Origin: Monosporascus cannonballus
Taxonomy: Eukaryota; Ascomycota; Sordariomycetes; Xylariales
Reading direction: 5' to 3'
Length of the DNA: 64,000 bases
Assembly: GCA_004154925.1 (NCBI GenBank)
Contig: QJNS01000064.1
Span: 128,987 to 192,986, forward strand
Translations under genes and position numbers: made by a program
Part shown: positions 47,040 to 58,620 of the stretch, in pieces
How positions within the stretch are numbered: the first letter of the stretch is position 1
How the letters are laid out: each line of letters starts with the position of its first letter
Notes under the pieces: generated by a model
Databases searched by the model: none
The model's input: only the letters and a program-made list of their open reading frames with translations
What the model was told of the DNA's origin: nothing

Positions 47040-48186
47040 ATCCTCCCCGCCGCCCGTTATCTACGTTCGAAAACAGATTACGGCACATTTGGTAACGACT
47101 TAAAACTAAATTCCGCCGTCGATTCCGATAATTTCAACAACGACCGTATCAAACCATTCTTAAACGTAATCCTCGCCGACAAACCGGACAAAAAGATTTA
47201 GGATACCGTTTATAACGCCGTTACCGAATTAACGTCGGCTTTTCGTCTGATAGCATTTTTTCTTTAACAAACCCCGTAATTTCGCAATATAAATAGTTTT
47301 ACAAATTTATCGAAATATCGTAAATATATGGACGATATGCTTAAGGAAAAGCTTGGCCCTATATATGCCGGGTTTTTTATTTTCGCGAAACATATTTCGG
47401 TTGCGGGATAGGTTTTAAAGCAGCGGTTAAGGCCGTTTTCGAGAAATGCATAAAAAGCAGTAATCTACTTTTTAATAAAAGGTGGAATAAATAGCCGGAA
47501 AATATAAATGAAAATAATATGTTAAGCTAATTTGCAAATTTAAGCAAAAAGTTAACGGCATTCGCAAAAGAATACAAATCGACCTCGACGTACCAACGAA
47601 GGTTATTGGCATAATTTAATAAGCCGATCTAGAGCTTTACGAGAAAGCATAAGATGGATATTGGTTCCGTAAGCGATACCAAGGCTGGGAAACACTTATA
47701 ATGCTATTAATCGTAGGTTTTCGTACATAAAAAGTTTAAAAACAACCTATCCGCCGACATAGCCTTTAAAGCATAATTTGATTTCGGGAGGTATGTAAAG
47801 AAAATGTTCGTTACTTAAAATACGCATCGATTTGTTCAAGCTTTTATTATTTGTAGATTTTTTATGAAAATATAAAAGTTTAACTAATTAGGAGAAGAAT
47901 ATCCGAACAGTTGGATATTAATAAAAACGGGCTATAATTTATTTTTACGATGTTCGCGTTTTTCTAGATAAATATAGAAAAACTTAATTTCGACCCTATT
48001 ATTATTAAAAAAGACGGCCGGCCATTTATTACGATTAAACGAAAGAGTTAAATTAATGGACTCGTGTTTAATAAAATAATAAAACAAACGATTTATATTA
48101 CCGGCCGAGCAACTACTTATTAAAAAGTTTATTACGAAAAAAAACTTATAAACGTCGTTGGTAATAAAGGACTTTTGGTAATATAT
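47040..48186 (+). pseudogene. FunK1-type fungal protein kinase remnant, 3' end cut by element E
   Basis: With RIP stops read as Gln/Trp, the frame shows the typical N-terminal part of fungal FunK1 (Fungal protein kinase) proteins. The segment at about 47150-47390 reads FLNVILADKPDKKI, LTSAFRL, LSKYRKYMDDMLKEKLGPIY. It continues at about 47790-48186 in slightly shifted frames, with a DINKNGL/FDPIIIKKDGRPFITIK region and YITGRATTY, which in this family lies just before and at the start of the kinase lobe. The catalytic half is missing because the E LTR begins at 48187. FunK1 proteins are a fungus-specific kinase-like family with poorly known substrates. This is the only gene of probable non-transposon type in the window. 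Identification is from family pattern memory. Confidence 0.55.
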
Positions 48187-48558
48187 TGTGACGAGCTTGG
48201 AGTTTAACCAATTATTAAACCCTAGTCGTACGGATTTATGTTGGCAGAAGTATCGTGGGAATCTAAGCAATAGATATAGCAATCGTGTTACGTTTCGTAA
48301 TAATAAGGGTATCTTAAGTAACGATATTATAATTGCAAGCTAAAGCTATTTAAATTATAGAAATAATAGGCGTATATATCCTTTGTATTAAATTGGATTT
48401 TTATTCGATTTTGATATTGTTACAGATCTAATACCATTGGATTTAGTTGGTTTTGTATGGATTTATTTGGATTTTGTCGTTAAGAGAGATTTAAATTCCG
48501 TAACCCTTCCATGTGGGTCCGACCGTTTTCGAGGCCGGTTTTGGGTTGGGTCGTAATA
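48187..48558 (-). repeat. Element E 3' LTR
   Basis: 372 bp; the plus strand starts with the unmutated TGTGACGAGCT and ends GGTCGTAATA. It defines the original CA end of family I LTRs. Confidence 0.87.
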
Positions 48559-48729
48559 CGATTTTTCCTTTCTTATGATTTTTGTCCTTAAAGATTTTTC
48601 TTTTCCAGTACGTCATTTTCTTTTATTATAACAGGTTGTATAGTTAATAGCAAACCTCGTAATCGTCCGAATCAAAAAGAAAACCTGGATTTTCTGGCTG
48701 TTTATATTATTAATTTTGGTTTTGAAATT

Positions 48730-49230
48730 ATGCCGTATACGCCTTATTTCGAAAATGGCACCAAATGTTAAATAATTACGAAAATTCGTCGTTATAACGA
48801 ATATATTAAGAATTGTCGTCGTTACGATGGTTTTGGTATCCTAATTGATTTTTTGCGCCGTATTGGGAAAGAAAAAAATCTTTTAAATCGTGAAGAGGCT
48901 GTTGTTAAAGCAACGTTTTTGCGTTTTTAACAAGAACTAAAAGAAAATCTGGCGCGCAAATAACGTGATATTAACAAAACCATTAGTCGTTTTTTTCGTT
49001 TTCGTCGTTAAAAGAAATTTCTTTACGCCAAAAGAGTTAAAATCGTTAATTGCGGGTTTTAATCGATAGATAAATTGGACGCGTAAAAGCGTACGAAGGT
49101 CGAGGCTTTTTTTTTCGTACCGCTTTTTGATTTTCTTAATTGGTCCGTTCTTATGGATTTTAACTAGGGAACCCTTTTTGGTAACCTCGTCGTTATTAAT
49201 AAAAATTTTTTAATAGGCGCTGGGCGCTAA
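48730..49230 (+). pseudogene. Element E antisense ORF, 166 codons, frame intact apart from RIP stops
   Basis: ATG at 48730 (MPYTPYFENG), stop at 49228-49230, exactly the same codon number as in C. The cluster reads C, Y, Y, then Y at the fourth position (KCQIITKIRRYNEYIKNCRR then YDG), as expected from TGC to TAC changes. Then come FLRRIGKEKN, a basic RFFRFRR-KKFLYAKRVKIV stretch, IDKLDA, and a tail ending LIGAGR. Only a handful of Gln/Trp stops interrupt it. The overlap with the chromodomain is as in C. Confidence 0.75.
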
Positions 49231-49440
49231 CAAGGTTTTTGGCAGGTTCCCAGGTATTTTCGGAATCCGGGTGTTTTTTTATTTAATTAAGTACTGGATA
49301 AATCCGTTTTGTTTTCGCATATCGAAGATTTTTTTTATTTTGTACGTTTGTTCGTCCTGTATTTCCATATCGTTTTATACCGTATATACCTTGATTATAT
49401 CCGCTATTAATTCGAATAAAGAAATATTAAACTGGGGTAG
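49225..49440 (-). pseudogene. Element E chromodomain remnant of pol
   Basis: Minus strand: KIFDMRKQNGFIQYLIK followed, after a small frame change, by the NTRIPKI/GNLPKTLL block that corresponds to the TWEPA part. Everything upstream in pol is missing. Confidence 0.65.
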
Positions 49441-49690
49441 GGAGAATTGGTCTTGATCAGTACGGATAACCATTTTATGTCACAGTACGAAATGGGATTA
49501 TAGAAAAATAAAGAACTGATTCCATTTGTATTAAGAGTGTTGAACCTCGATAACTGGAAATGACAGAAGGTATGCTAAATGGTGATGGTCGCCGAAAATG
49601 CCTAGGGGTTAAACCTATGGCGAAAAAACACTTCATAATATATATGCAAATTTCGGGTTTTTTAATTAGCAAGCCTAATTATGGATATAA
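49441..49690. other. Unmutated island between E and family III
   Basis: About 250 bp with normal CA/TG content and few RIP marks (for example GTCACAGTACGAAATGGG and GCTAAATGGTGATGGTCGCC). I recognise no protein domain, tRNA or element end in it. It abuts the breakpoint of E. Confidence 0.45.
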
Positions 49691-51630
49691 TACTTTGCTT
49701 TATTTTAAACTTTCTTTTTTACGATAAAAAACGTCCCCGTTTTATTGTAAGAAATGATAATAACTTAACGCCATAATAAATATATTGTATTAATGTTTTT
49801 ATTAATTCATTTTTTTGACGTAATGTATTTTTTAATATTTTTAATTCAGAATTTTTTTTAAATTAATTTCTTGCATTTAAAATGTTTTTGCTTATTTTTT
49901 TATATTTTATTTTTTAATTGTTAATCGCTAATTAATTCTTTATATTTTTTCCAGCCTGGCGACCTTGGGACAAAGTAAGCTTCTGGTCGTTTTCTAGCAG
50001 TTTAATATATAATTTTTACTTATTAATATAGCTCGAATATGTTACAAATTAATTAACGGGCGAAATATATATTTTTCTTTAATATTACCATGTAATTTAC
50101 GTATTAATGTAAGGTTGTTTCGGGATTAATAAAATATACGAATATCTTGGTCGAAAAATAAAGGAAAATCCGAAAAACATTTAAAAATAAGTAACGGCCG
50201 TTTACTAGGCTAGAATCCTTTAAGTACGATTTCGTCCTGATGTTTATTATGTAAACCCAGGTATACCTTAATTCTTTATTTTATTTTTTTATTTAATTAT
50301 TGTTTTTCATTTAAAATCGGTTTTTTATTCCTTATAAACGAAATTTCCGTATAATAACATAAAATAAATAGATTATTAAATGCCATATATTTAATTCAGA
50401 TATTATTTAGGAATTTTGGTTTTATTAAGATATAAAAGGGGATTATTAAAATTAATTTATTTTTATTTTTATCGGTAAAGTTTTAATATTTTCTTAATTC
50501 GATCGTTCGAAAAAGTATTATTAAATATTATAAAAGTACGTTTTAATTAGATATATAATAGGTTAAGGTAATATTTATATCTTTTAATTTTATTAATACG
50601 AATAATACTGTAAATTATCGTTTAAATGTAATCAAAATCTAAGTTACGGGTAATAACTTTTATTTTTTTATTTAATAACGTATATTATTTTTGGGAAATA
50701 AAATAATCGGCTTTAAAAATATATATTGATTTATTTTTTATGGCATTGTGGGAATATATATATATTAATACCGTAATACTTTTTGAACGAGAGTATTTCG
50801 TATTAGTAATAAATATAATAGTTTTTCAAATTCGTATAATTATAATATTTTATTATAAGTCCGGATTATTTTGGAAATTTAGTAGTATTTCAAAACAATC
50901 CTAGAGGTGATTTATTTTTTAATTATATAGGGTAATAGGTATTAATCGATTAAAGTAATATTCCGATTAGGACGAAATATAGGAATATAAGATAAAATAT
51001 TACCGTATAGCTTTTTTAGCATTTTTTCAAATTTTGATGTACTTAAAACTTTAATATTCGTAATTTTATTTAATTTATTAAACTTATATTAATTTATTTT
51101 CTTAAGGTTTGGCTTATAATTAATTTAAACCGGTTTTTTAAAGTATCTTTTCGGCAATATTAATATTATAATATGTATAATAAAATCAGGATATATAATA
51201 ACTAAGGAATTGTTATATAAATAAATAAATATAGCATATATTTAATAAATTATAAAATTAATATATGATTAAAACAATATTTTATAACAATAATAAAAAA
51301 TAATAATAATTAATTAATATTTATAGTTCTTAATTATATTTTTAAAAAGTTTTAATACGCCAAAAATTGAAGAGAATCTTTATTTAATATTATTAAAAAA
51401 ATACCGTAAGATATTATTATTTCCGATTAATTACTTATAAACGGTATTAATTTTATATTTTTTTAGGTTTTTAGTTTTATAATCTCTTATTGTTTTATTA
51501 ATAATATTGATTTCTTATTTGTATATATCGATACCTATATTTATATATATATCTTTTTCTATTTAGTATATTTAATCGGTTTATTATAAGTGTTCCCAGA
51601 TCGTTAAAACCTTTTAAATGTTAAAATTCC
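49691..51630. other. AT-rich stretch, nothing identified
   Basis: No LTR pair, no sustained coding frame and no RNA gene. It may include the 3' end of the family III element. Confidence 0.35.
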
Positions 51631-51639
51631 CGTACTAAT

Positions 51640-53270
51640 ACGGATTGTAAAAAATTAATTAAGTAAATAAGTTATTTCTTAATTAAAAATACGGTTTCCG
51701 ATATTATTAAAAGCGGTTAAGTTCGATATAATCCAAACTTTTAAGATTTCGATTATCTTTCGACATATTATCGTCGTATTCTTAAAGATTTAAAATATCT
51801 TATATTCGTTAAACCTTTTATCCGCAAAATAAATAAATTTTTGGCTTTTTAATTTTAATATAATAATAAGCTTTCGATTATCTTTTTTGATATTTATAAA
51901 AGCTAAAATCCTATATATCGTTAAGCTCTTTTATTTAAATTATATACTTTTTTTAGGTATCGATTTCGCAATATTATTAAAAATAATTATTACCTTTTTT
52001 TATAATTCCAATTATAAATAATTTATTTTTGCCTAAATCTTACTATCCATAATAAACAGTATAGTAATTTATCGAAGATAATCCAGCAATTTTTCCGATT
52101 TTAGATACCGTTAAGTAATCTTTTGGGAATTACCGATCAATAACGTTAATACCTAATATTAATATTAAAAAGTTTTCGTTATTCTTAAATTATCGATTTC
52201 TTCTAGTCTGAAATTTATTAATTAATTTCTTAATTCATTTATTAATATTGGCAAATTAAAATTTTGCTAATATTTCTTTTTTACATTTTAATATATAATC
52301 GATATCTGGAATAATAACGCGGTTATTGTTTATATTACTTTTAAATATTTCGAAATAATTTATTCTGTTATCGTAACTTATTTTATTTTAATTAGTAATA
52401 AATATTTAAAATTATATCTATTTCGTTTACTTCTAGTTCCGTTATTGGTCGGTTTTTAAAATAACTAATTACTGGTGCTAACTTTTGAGAAGCTGCTAAC
52501 GCCTAATTATCGATTACCAAAATACTGCTTTCTAAAAATAAGCCCGGAATAAAAACCGTATTTGTCGAAATTACCCACGCCGGTTCTTTGGTTTAACTTA
52601 TGGTACATTTTATTAAGCACTTTCGATACGTAAATAGGTTATTTATTTAAGCTTTTGGAATATTTAATCTAATATTTTACGAATTTTGTAAAAAAACGTT
52701 ATTACGTTTTTAAATTGCTTAAAAATTATAAAATATTTCCATTTTTCGAATATATATTATTTCTTAACTTTGCGGAAAATACCTATAATAATTCTATCGA
52801 GTCGATTGATAAATATAATTATATATTTAAGGATAATTAATTTAAGAATTTGCGAACGTATTTTACAAAAAAACTATAAATCAAATTAAATATTCATAAA
52901 TTGAATTATAAAGTTTTTTACGAATTTAATAACAATTCTTTTTAACGTTTAACTAAAAAAAGGTTTACCAATTTCCGTTATATAATTAAAGCTCGTAATA
53001 TTATAATAAATTCGTGTAAATCGTTATTTTGATATTTTAACGGTTTTCAAAGCTTAGTAAATATAAGAATTTTAAATTACTAATTTTCCAGTAACTCGAT
53101 ATTTATACTGTTTAATATTTCGTTCGTAATATCGTATAACGGATCGGGTTCGTTAAATAATAATTTTATCTAATTATGTTTTTATAAATTAATTACCTTT
53201 TAATATTTTTTTCCTTAATAAATTATTTTAATTTGTTAATAGAAAAGGTTTTCGGTAATAATATCCTATT
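51640..53270 (-). pseudogene. Unidentified coding remnant downstream of the family III integrase
   Basis: Minus-strand frames read as protein over long stretches with Gln-type stops. About 52430-52620 has EPAWVISTNTVFIPGLFLES and DNQALAASQKLAPVISYF. About 52800-53100 has YEYLIQFIVFLQNTFANSQI and NYPQIYNYIYQSTRQNYYRY. 51650-52160 is Lys/Ile-rich. It lies on the same strand and 3' of the integrase. It could be a third ORF of family III or the gag-like region of a second, tandem copy. Confidence 0.35.
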
Positions 53271-53609
53271 AATTTCTTTTAAACAGTAAATATCTTAATT
53301 AATTAAATTATTAAATAAATAAGGTTTTATTTATGGGTATTTTGACTTTATTCCTTTAAATATATTAATATATCGTAATATATTATTAAGCAATATTAAG
53401 TTATTAATTTTCAAAGGCCAAAGTTTTATTTTATTTTGATTTTTAATTAATAAATTAAGTAATCTTGCGGCATTACGTAATAATTACCTTAATTATTTTG
53501 GTAATATTGTTAGCTTTATATTTTAGTGAGTTAATATATTATATAATCAAATTTTTTTAATGTATTAAAATCTTATATTATACTTTTTGATATCGGTATT
53601 ATAATTTTG

Positions 53610-54400
53610 ATCGGCAAAAACCCCCTTTGGCCGTTAAATTATTCATAAAGGCTAAAACCGTAATTTTTCATAATAATATTATCTGCTAATATTATTTTAA
53701 GCAAAAACTTAACTTATTTTTTACGTATACCATCGGTTATTTGCATTAAGTTTTTAACGATCGAAATATGCCTTTTTTCAATTAATTCCTACCGCCAAAC
53801 ATCATATATAGCTTTAACTTTTTGCTTAATTCCAAATATTTCGCAGATTTCGATAATTTGTTCTTTATTTTTAAAACCTTTATCGATCTTAATTCTAACC
53901 GGCATTCCGTATCGGTAAAAGATATGTTTATTTAGAAACTTCCTGATTACCGTAAAAGTAACCGTATACAGGGCTTTAGCTTCGAAATATCCGAATAATT
54001 CGCATCAGGCTTCGACAGTCGCCTTATATCCGTCGTCGTTTAACATAAATTAAATGTCAATAACCCAAATAATTACGATATCCAAAGCATTTAAAAAACT
54101 ATGGTTTTTTTTCGAAACGTTAATCGGCAACTTTTTAACATAAAACGTAAGCAAAGATTACTTTCCGTACAAATTTATATATATTATACCAATAATATAA
54201 AACACCTATACGTCGATAAATCGCATCCCGTTCTTTATAACCGTAATTTTCGTAACATTATCTGATTATTATTAGGCGTTCTTATTCGCTATCGACAACT
54301 TTACAACTGCTATATTGCTTTTCTGTTTTACGCCACAAAATATTATTTTGGACAAAATATTTTAAAATTTCGGTTTTAAAAGTTATTCGTTTTTTTATAG
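53610..54400 (-). pseudogene. Family III integrase remnant
   Basis: The zinc-binding domain at about 54140-54400 shows RLIIIRQCYENYGYKERDAI (with Gln restored at a stop) and a later YVLCQKVAD; the His residues are turned to Tyr. The catalytic core at about 53610-54110 shows DDGYKATVEA, LFGYFEAKALYTVTFTVIRK, FYRYGMPVRIKIDKGFKNKE and a final GFLP. The second catalytic Asp (IKIDKGF, family V.DGG.EN) is retained. It would insert element cDNA. Confidence 0.78.
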
Positions 54401-54779
54401 TTATTTTTCATAATCGATTAAAGAGTTTTAATATTATTGGAAATTTTATATATTTTTATAACCGTTCAAACCAAATCCTAATTAAAAATTCTTCCTTTTT
54501 TACTTAGGTTATTCCGGTTATAAAATTCAGCCGAATAACGTTTAATTAGATATTAATGAAATTATCGACTTCTCCCTTTTATTAATCGTCCAATCCGTTA
54601 AAAAGCCCGGCTAGTTTTCTCGATAATGTACTAAAGGCCGTATTTATTTTGCTAAAAATATATTTAATTCCAAAATTAAAAAACTTAAATTACGTAATTT
54701 AACAAATTAATAAAATACTGGATAATAAGCTTTTAAAGTTATTAATCTATATAATCAAGACCTTAACGTTAATTCTTAG

Positions 54780-56340
54780 CATAAACCGAATTTCATAAAT
54801 GTAATTCCGGATTTGCCTCAAAATTTTAAGAATAATTTAATATTCCAACTTAATAATATTATAACTTAATTCGGTTCTTTTTTAAATATTACTTTTATAA
54901 CGCGCCGGATATTTTACGTTATTAATTACCTAGCTTAATATTTTTTCGAAATTTCGCCTGCATAAATCCGTCTTTATAATAATTTCTCCTACTTTAGGGT
55001 TATAGTTAATAATAATTAAGGTTAAAGCTGTCGTAAATTCCTTTTTGAATATTTCCATAATATGCTCCTAATTAAGGCCATAAATAAAAAAGTTATTTTT
55101 ACGGAATAAATAGGTAAAGAGTTCCGTTTTAATAACATAATATATAATAAATATTTAATAATAAACGGTAATTCTTAAAAACGTTTTAATTTTCGATACG
55201 TTGTTATAAGGACGAATTTCCACAATTTTTACTATATTGGTTATATTAAATCGACGACCAATCGCATTGCAAAAAAATCTGATTATAACCGCAAATTCGT
55301 AGTACCATTAGGACTTTTATATGCTACTTATAGTTCCGGTAAGCTCGTAATTAAAAAGAATTTTATTTATGTTGATAATATATTTAAAAACGATTCGTCG
55401 AATTCCGGAGAAATTCTTAATATTATCGTATCGCGTCCTTAATCCCTTAATGCTAACCTTGTTTACAAATAACTATATGATTTCGAATATCAAATTATAA
55501 AAGGTTTTTTAATTACGCATTGAAAATAAGTTATAAAATTAATAAACCCTATGAGAATAATAATATATCGGAATAGTCCTAACGGTATTACGAATATTAT
55601 CACATTTCTGCAAACAAAAACTAAAATAATTTAATTATACCCAGAAAAGATATTTATCAAGGAAACCAAAAAATATATAACTAAATTTACGAAAAACTTG
55701 TCGCAATTTTCCGGCATAAATATATCCCGTAAAGTAACGGCGTTTAATTTCGTTATAAAGTTAATTAATCGTAAACCACTATTTTTCTTTTTTATAAAGA
55801 ACCAGGTATTCCGATACGTAATATATAATTACTTAAATATTCCTTTTTCGACACGTACTTGTAATACGTTAAATAGCTTATTTTTTATATTTATTAGTAT
55901 TATAATGTTTTTAATTAATTACGCTTTATAAAAAATAATTTTAACTTTATAAAAAAATACGATAATCTTTTTAATTCGACTATATTTTTACCAGTTTTAT
56001 CTTAAGGCAGCTTTCTTCCGAAATAACATCTTTTTAAAAAAAACTTTTTCTATACGGGTAAACCTGTCGCCGATTTGATTAAATAAAACCTTAATTTTTT
56101 TTAGGTTAAATAAATTTTGCGGGATATCGAAATGAATTTAGGAAATATTACCGTTAATAATATACCAGATTTATTTAAGACATTTCTTTATTCCTTAATC
56201 GTTTATATAACTTTTTTGAACTCCTTAATTTTCAAATTTGGGTTCTTAAATAATATCGATTTATCGGATGGTATATTATCGACAGGAATTAGTTGTTTTT
56301 ATTTGGGCTTATATATAGTATTAATTTAAATCGTTTTTTT
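54780..56340 (-). pseudogene. Family III reverse transcriptase and RNase H remnant
   Basis: RT fingers and palm at about 55500-55900: RNTWFFIKKKNSGLRLINF, LNAVTLRD, SLIDIFSGYNQ, VIPLGLFRYIIILIGFINF. The catalytic position reads LFVNKVSIKG where FLDDIGVKG is usual, so the Asp pair is destroyed. The thumb at 55210-55430 reads LRTRYDNIKNFSGIRRIVFK. RNase H follows at about 54780-55140 (QRRIYAGEISKKYQA type). All frames carry Gln/Trp-type stops and small shifts. Confidence 0.78.
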
Positions 56341-57790
56341 CCCCCTAATATTATCGCATATCTTTTCCCATTAAATTCCATATAATACATATGCTAATTT
56401 TTTGCTACTAAATTATCCCAAAATCTTGTCCTTAAGGTTTAATTTATTCCTCATAATCTCTTAACTCGTTTTATAATCCTAATTAAAAGACGTTTCCTTA
56501 ATCAAAAACACATAAGGGCCTATAACGAGTTTATTTATTTTTTTCACTATTAGGTTTATTTACGCCAATAGGACGGCTTATAGGTTTACCGGTTACGTTT
56601 TTTTTAAGTTAGTTATCCGTACGGATATTACGGCTAATTCGCCTTACCGGTATTAAAGAAATAATGATTTTCGTCGAACCGAATTCCAAAATTCTTATTA
56701 TTATTTTTAAATCCATATTTAATATCATTTTCGACTTCGCTATAAAATTGAGTCCCAATATTAATAGCTATATTGCGCGGCTGTTGCCGACAACAAAAAA
56801 AGAATAATAAATAACCGACCAATTAACCAGATGAGAACCTCGATTACGCCTTCAAATTTGATCTTTTTCTAAAAGTTAAATCCCATAAAAAAACCCGTGT
56901 TTGTTATATTGCCAACCTATATTTCTTAACGTACAATAGGATTATAATACTTAATTCCGCTTCGGTATTAATAATATTATTAATTAAGTCCTTTTTTTCT
57001 TTAAAACCAACTTTAATAACAAATCAAAAATGCAAAATAATATATTTAATCGGATTATATTATTATACGGACAAAATATTAGCTTTGTTTTATCGTTCCG
57101 GCTTATATCTAATATCTATAATCAGGATTTTAAGCGTTTGTTATAATTTAATAAATACAAAACCGCAAATTTTTACCTTCGTTATCTTAATCGTTTCTTT
57201 ATTGTTACGATTTAATGCTTTTAAGGTTTTTACGGCCATAAAACTTTTAAAAGCCTTATTAAAATCCGGGCAAACTTTATTCAATTCCGACCAGGTAATT
57301 TCGAATTTCTTTTTCGTATTTTCGTAAATTTTGGCTTCCTAATATTTATTAACTATTTATTAATTAATCTACCGTAACTAAAGGTATAATCCGTTTATAT
57401 TTGTATTTCGGCATTTAGAAATAAAGGTCCGTTTTATATAAATTTATTATTATCAATCTTACGTTTTTTTATAGATTCGCCGGTATTTTCCTTTTTTTTA
57501 CCAAATCGTTTAACTACCATAATATTAATAAATACAAAAGGCTAAATATTTATATCGACCTTTAACGTACGGATTTCCTCAAAATGCCAAATACCTTTAT
57601 TTTTAATAAGGTCGCTCCAAAACCAGTTAACTAAAAATATTTCTTTATAAAATGGCCTACCGTATTTTATAATAAACAAAACATGTAAATCTTAATAATG
57701 CGGTTTTAATTAATAACGGATTTCGATTAATTAAGCTTTAGGATTATCGTAAAATAAGGTACGTTCGGAATATTAAAATACGTAAAATTC
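56341..57790 (-). pseudogene. Family III gag/ORF1 and protease-linker remnant
   Basis: Minus-strand coding-like segments upstream of RT. A 62-codon run at 56634-56822 (GTQFYSEVENDIKYGFKNNN) lies in the protease position but shows no clear DSG. About 57060-57350 has LRKYEKEIRNYLVGIEQSLP. About 57360-57790 has FWSDLIKNKGIWHFEEIRTL and KRFGKKKENTGESIKKRKID. The predicted order gag, protease, RT fits Ty3/Gypsy. The start is not determinable and no zinc knuckle was found. Confidence 0.5.
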
Positions 57791-57849
57791 TGGTTAATGT
57801 TAAGTCTGGATTTTCACGGTCCTTTAAAAATATTTTATCGGTAATTATA

Positions 57850-58280
57850 TGTTACGTTCAGAAGGGACTCCACTAGGCCCAAAGGAGGCCCAGGAAGTTG
57901 GAAACGCTCGGGATCTCCACCTTCTATCGGATAAACCTCAGGTCTCTGTTAATCTCCAGAGATACCAGGAGATTCGTGGACGACAGACACCATGGTCTCT
58001 CGAGATCCCCAGAAATTACGAAAGACATAAAGGATAAGAAAGATATATAAGGTTTAGGTTTCCTATGTAAATAATTACCTACTTAGTTTTTCGTTCTTTA
58101 ATTATTAATTTAAGCTTTTAGCTAAAGGCAATTATACCGTTTTCTAATTAAAAGAGGAATACCTTAAAATTTCCTTAACGAACATATTAAATTATTTTTC
58201 GCCTTATTATTACCTGCAAATCAAGACCCTTTTCGGATATTGCTTATACCTCCAGGTGGATATATAACAGGTTCGTTATA
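57850..58280 (+). repeat. Family II LTR, apparently separate, little-mutated U3
   Basis: 431 bp, TGTTACGTTCAGAAGG to GTTCGTTATA, collinear with the G LTRs in reverse orientation. The first 180 bp are GC-rich and hardly mutated, which leaves an open frame of 62 codons that I regard as fortuitous. Neither flank shows a 5-bp duplication, and the next sequence is not the family II internal start, so it is not simply the 5' LTR of K. Confidence 0.85.
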
Positions 58281-58407
58281 GGTAATCTCATTAATCTAAA
58301 TGATTTAAGTAATCTGGACCAAATTACATAAATCACATAGATCATATAGATCTATAACATACTTACTTTAAGAAACTAAGATATATAACAAATCGATCTC
58401 TTATATA
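58281..58407. other. Spacer between two family II LTR copies
   Basis: About 127 bp with ATAGATC/ATCACATAGATC-type words and little RIP. Its last 40-50 bases may align, with gaps, to the middle of the family II LTR, so the truncated LTR may begin near 58360. Confidence 0.4.
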
Positions 58408-58620
58408 AATAGCACTTATTTAATTTTGCTTTTTAAAAATTAATCTAAACTTTCAATTAAAAAGTAATTATATGTTTTTTTAATTAAGGGAAAAATGTTT
58501 AAATCTTTTTAACGAGCAAAATTACTAAATCATTTTTCGCCTTATTATTACTTGCAAATTAAAACCTTTTTCGGATATTATTTATACCTTTAGGTGGATA
58601 TATAATAGGTTCGTTATATT
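58408..58620 (+). repeat. Element K 5' LTR, 3' half only
   Basis: Matches the right half of the family II LTR (from the ATAAATAACACTTA region to GTTCGTTATA) and is followed by the family II internal start TTTTAATAATT at 58621. The U3 is missing. Confidence 0.8.

Larger units (their letters stand above)
48187..49440 (-). mobile_element. Element E, family I chromovirus 3' fragment
   Basis: Contains the 3' LTR, polypurine tract, antisense ORF and chromodomain end of pol, collinear with C 25921-27160. It breaks off near 49440; the rest of pol, gag and the 5' LTR are absent. It interrupts the FunK1 remnant on its left side; the right junction is with an unmutated unknown sequence, so no TSD can be checked. 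The U3 is of the C type. Confidence 0.85.
51640..57849 (-). mobile_element. Family III Ty3/Gypsy element (LTRs not found)
   Basis: A third, unrelated Gypsy pol on the minus strand. From high to low coordinates it has an ORF1-like region (about 56870-57790), linker, RT (55210-56150), RNase H (54780-55140) and integrase (53610-54400). Motifs follow the fungal Gypsy type in which RT reads 'RN.WF..KK...RLIN' and integrase ends near 'G...LP'. It abuts the family II LTR at 57850. No LTR pair, PBS or TSD could be defined. Confidence 0.75.

Noticed and set aside
47932..48282. 116-codon minus-strand ORF
   Set aside because: Longest open frame in the window, but it lies antisense to the FunK1-like remnant and runs into the E LTR; it matches nothing and is a shadow of the plus-strand frame.
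57850..58620. Two adjacent family II LTR copies as the LTR pair of a tiny element
   Set aside because: The second copy lacks its U3, the 127-bp spacer has no leader or polypurine tract, and no TSD flanks the pair.
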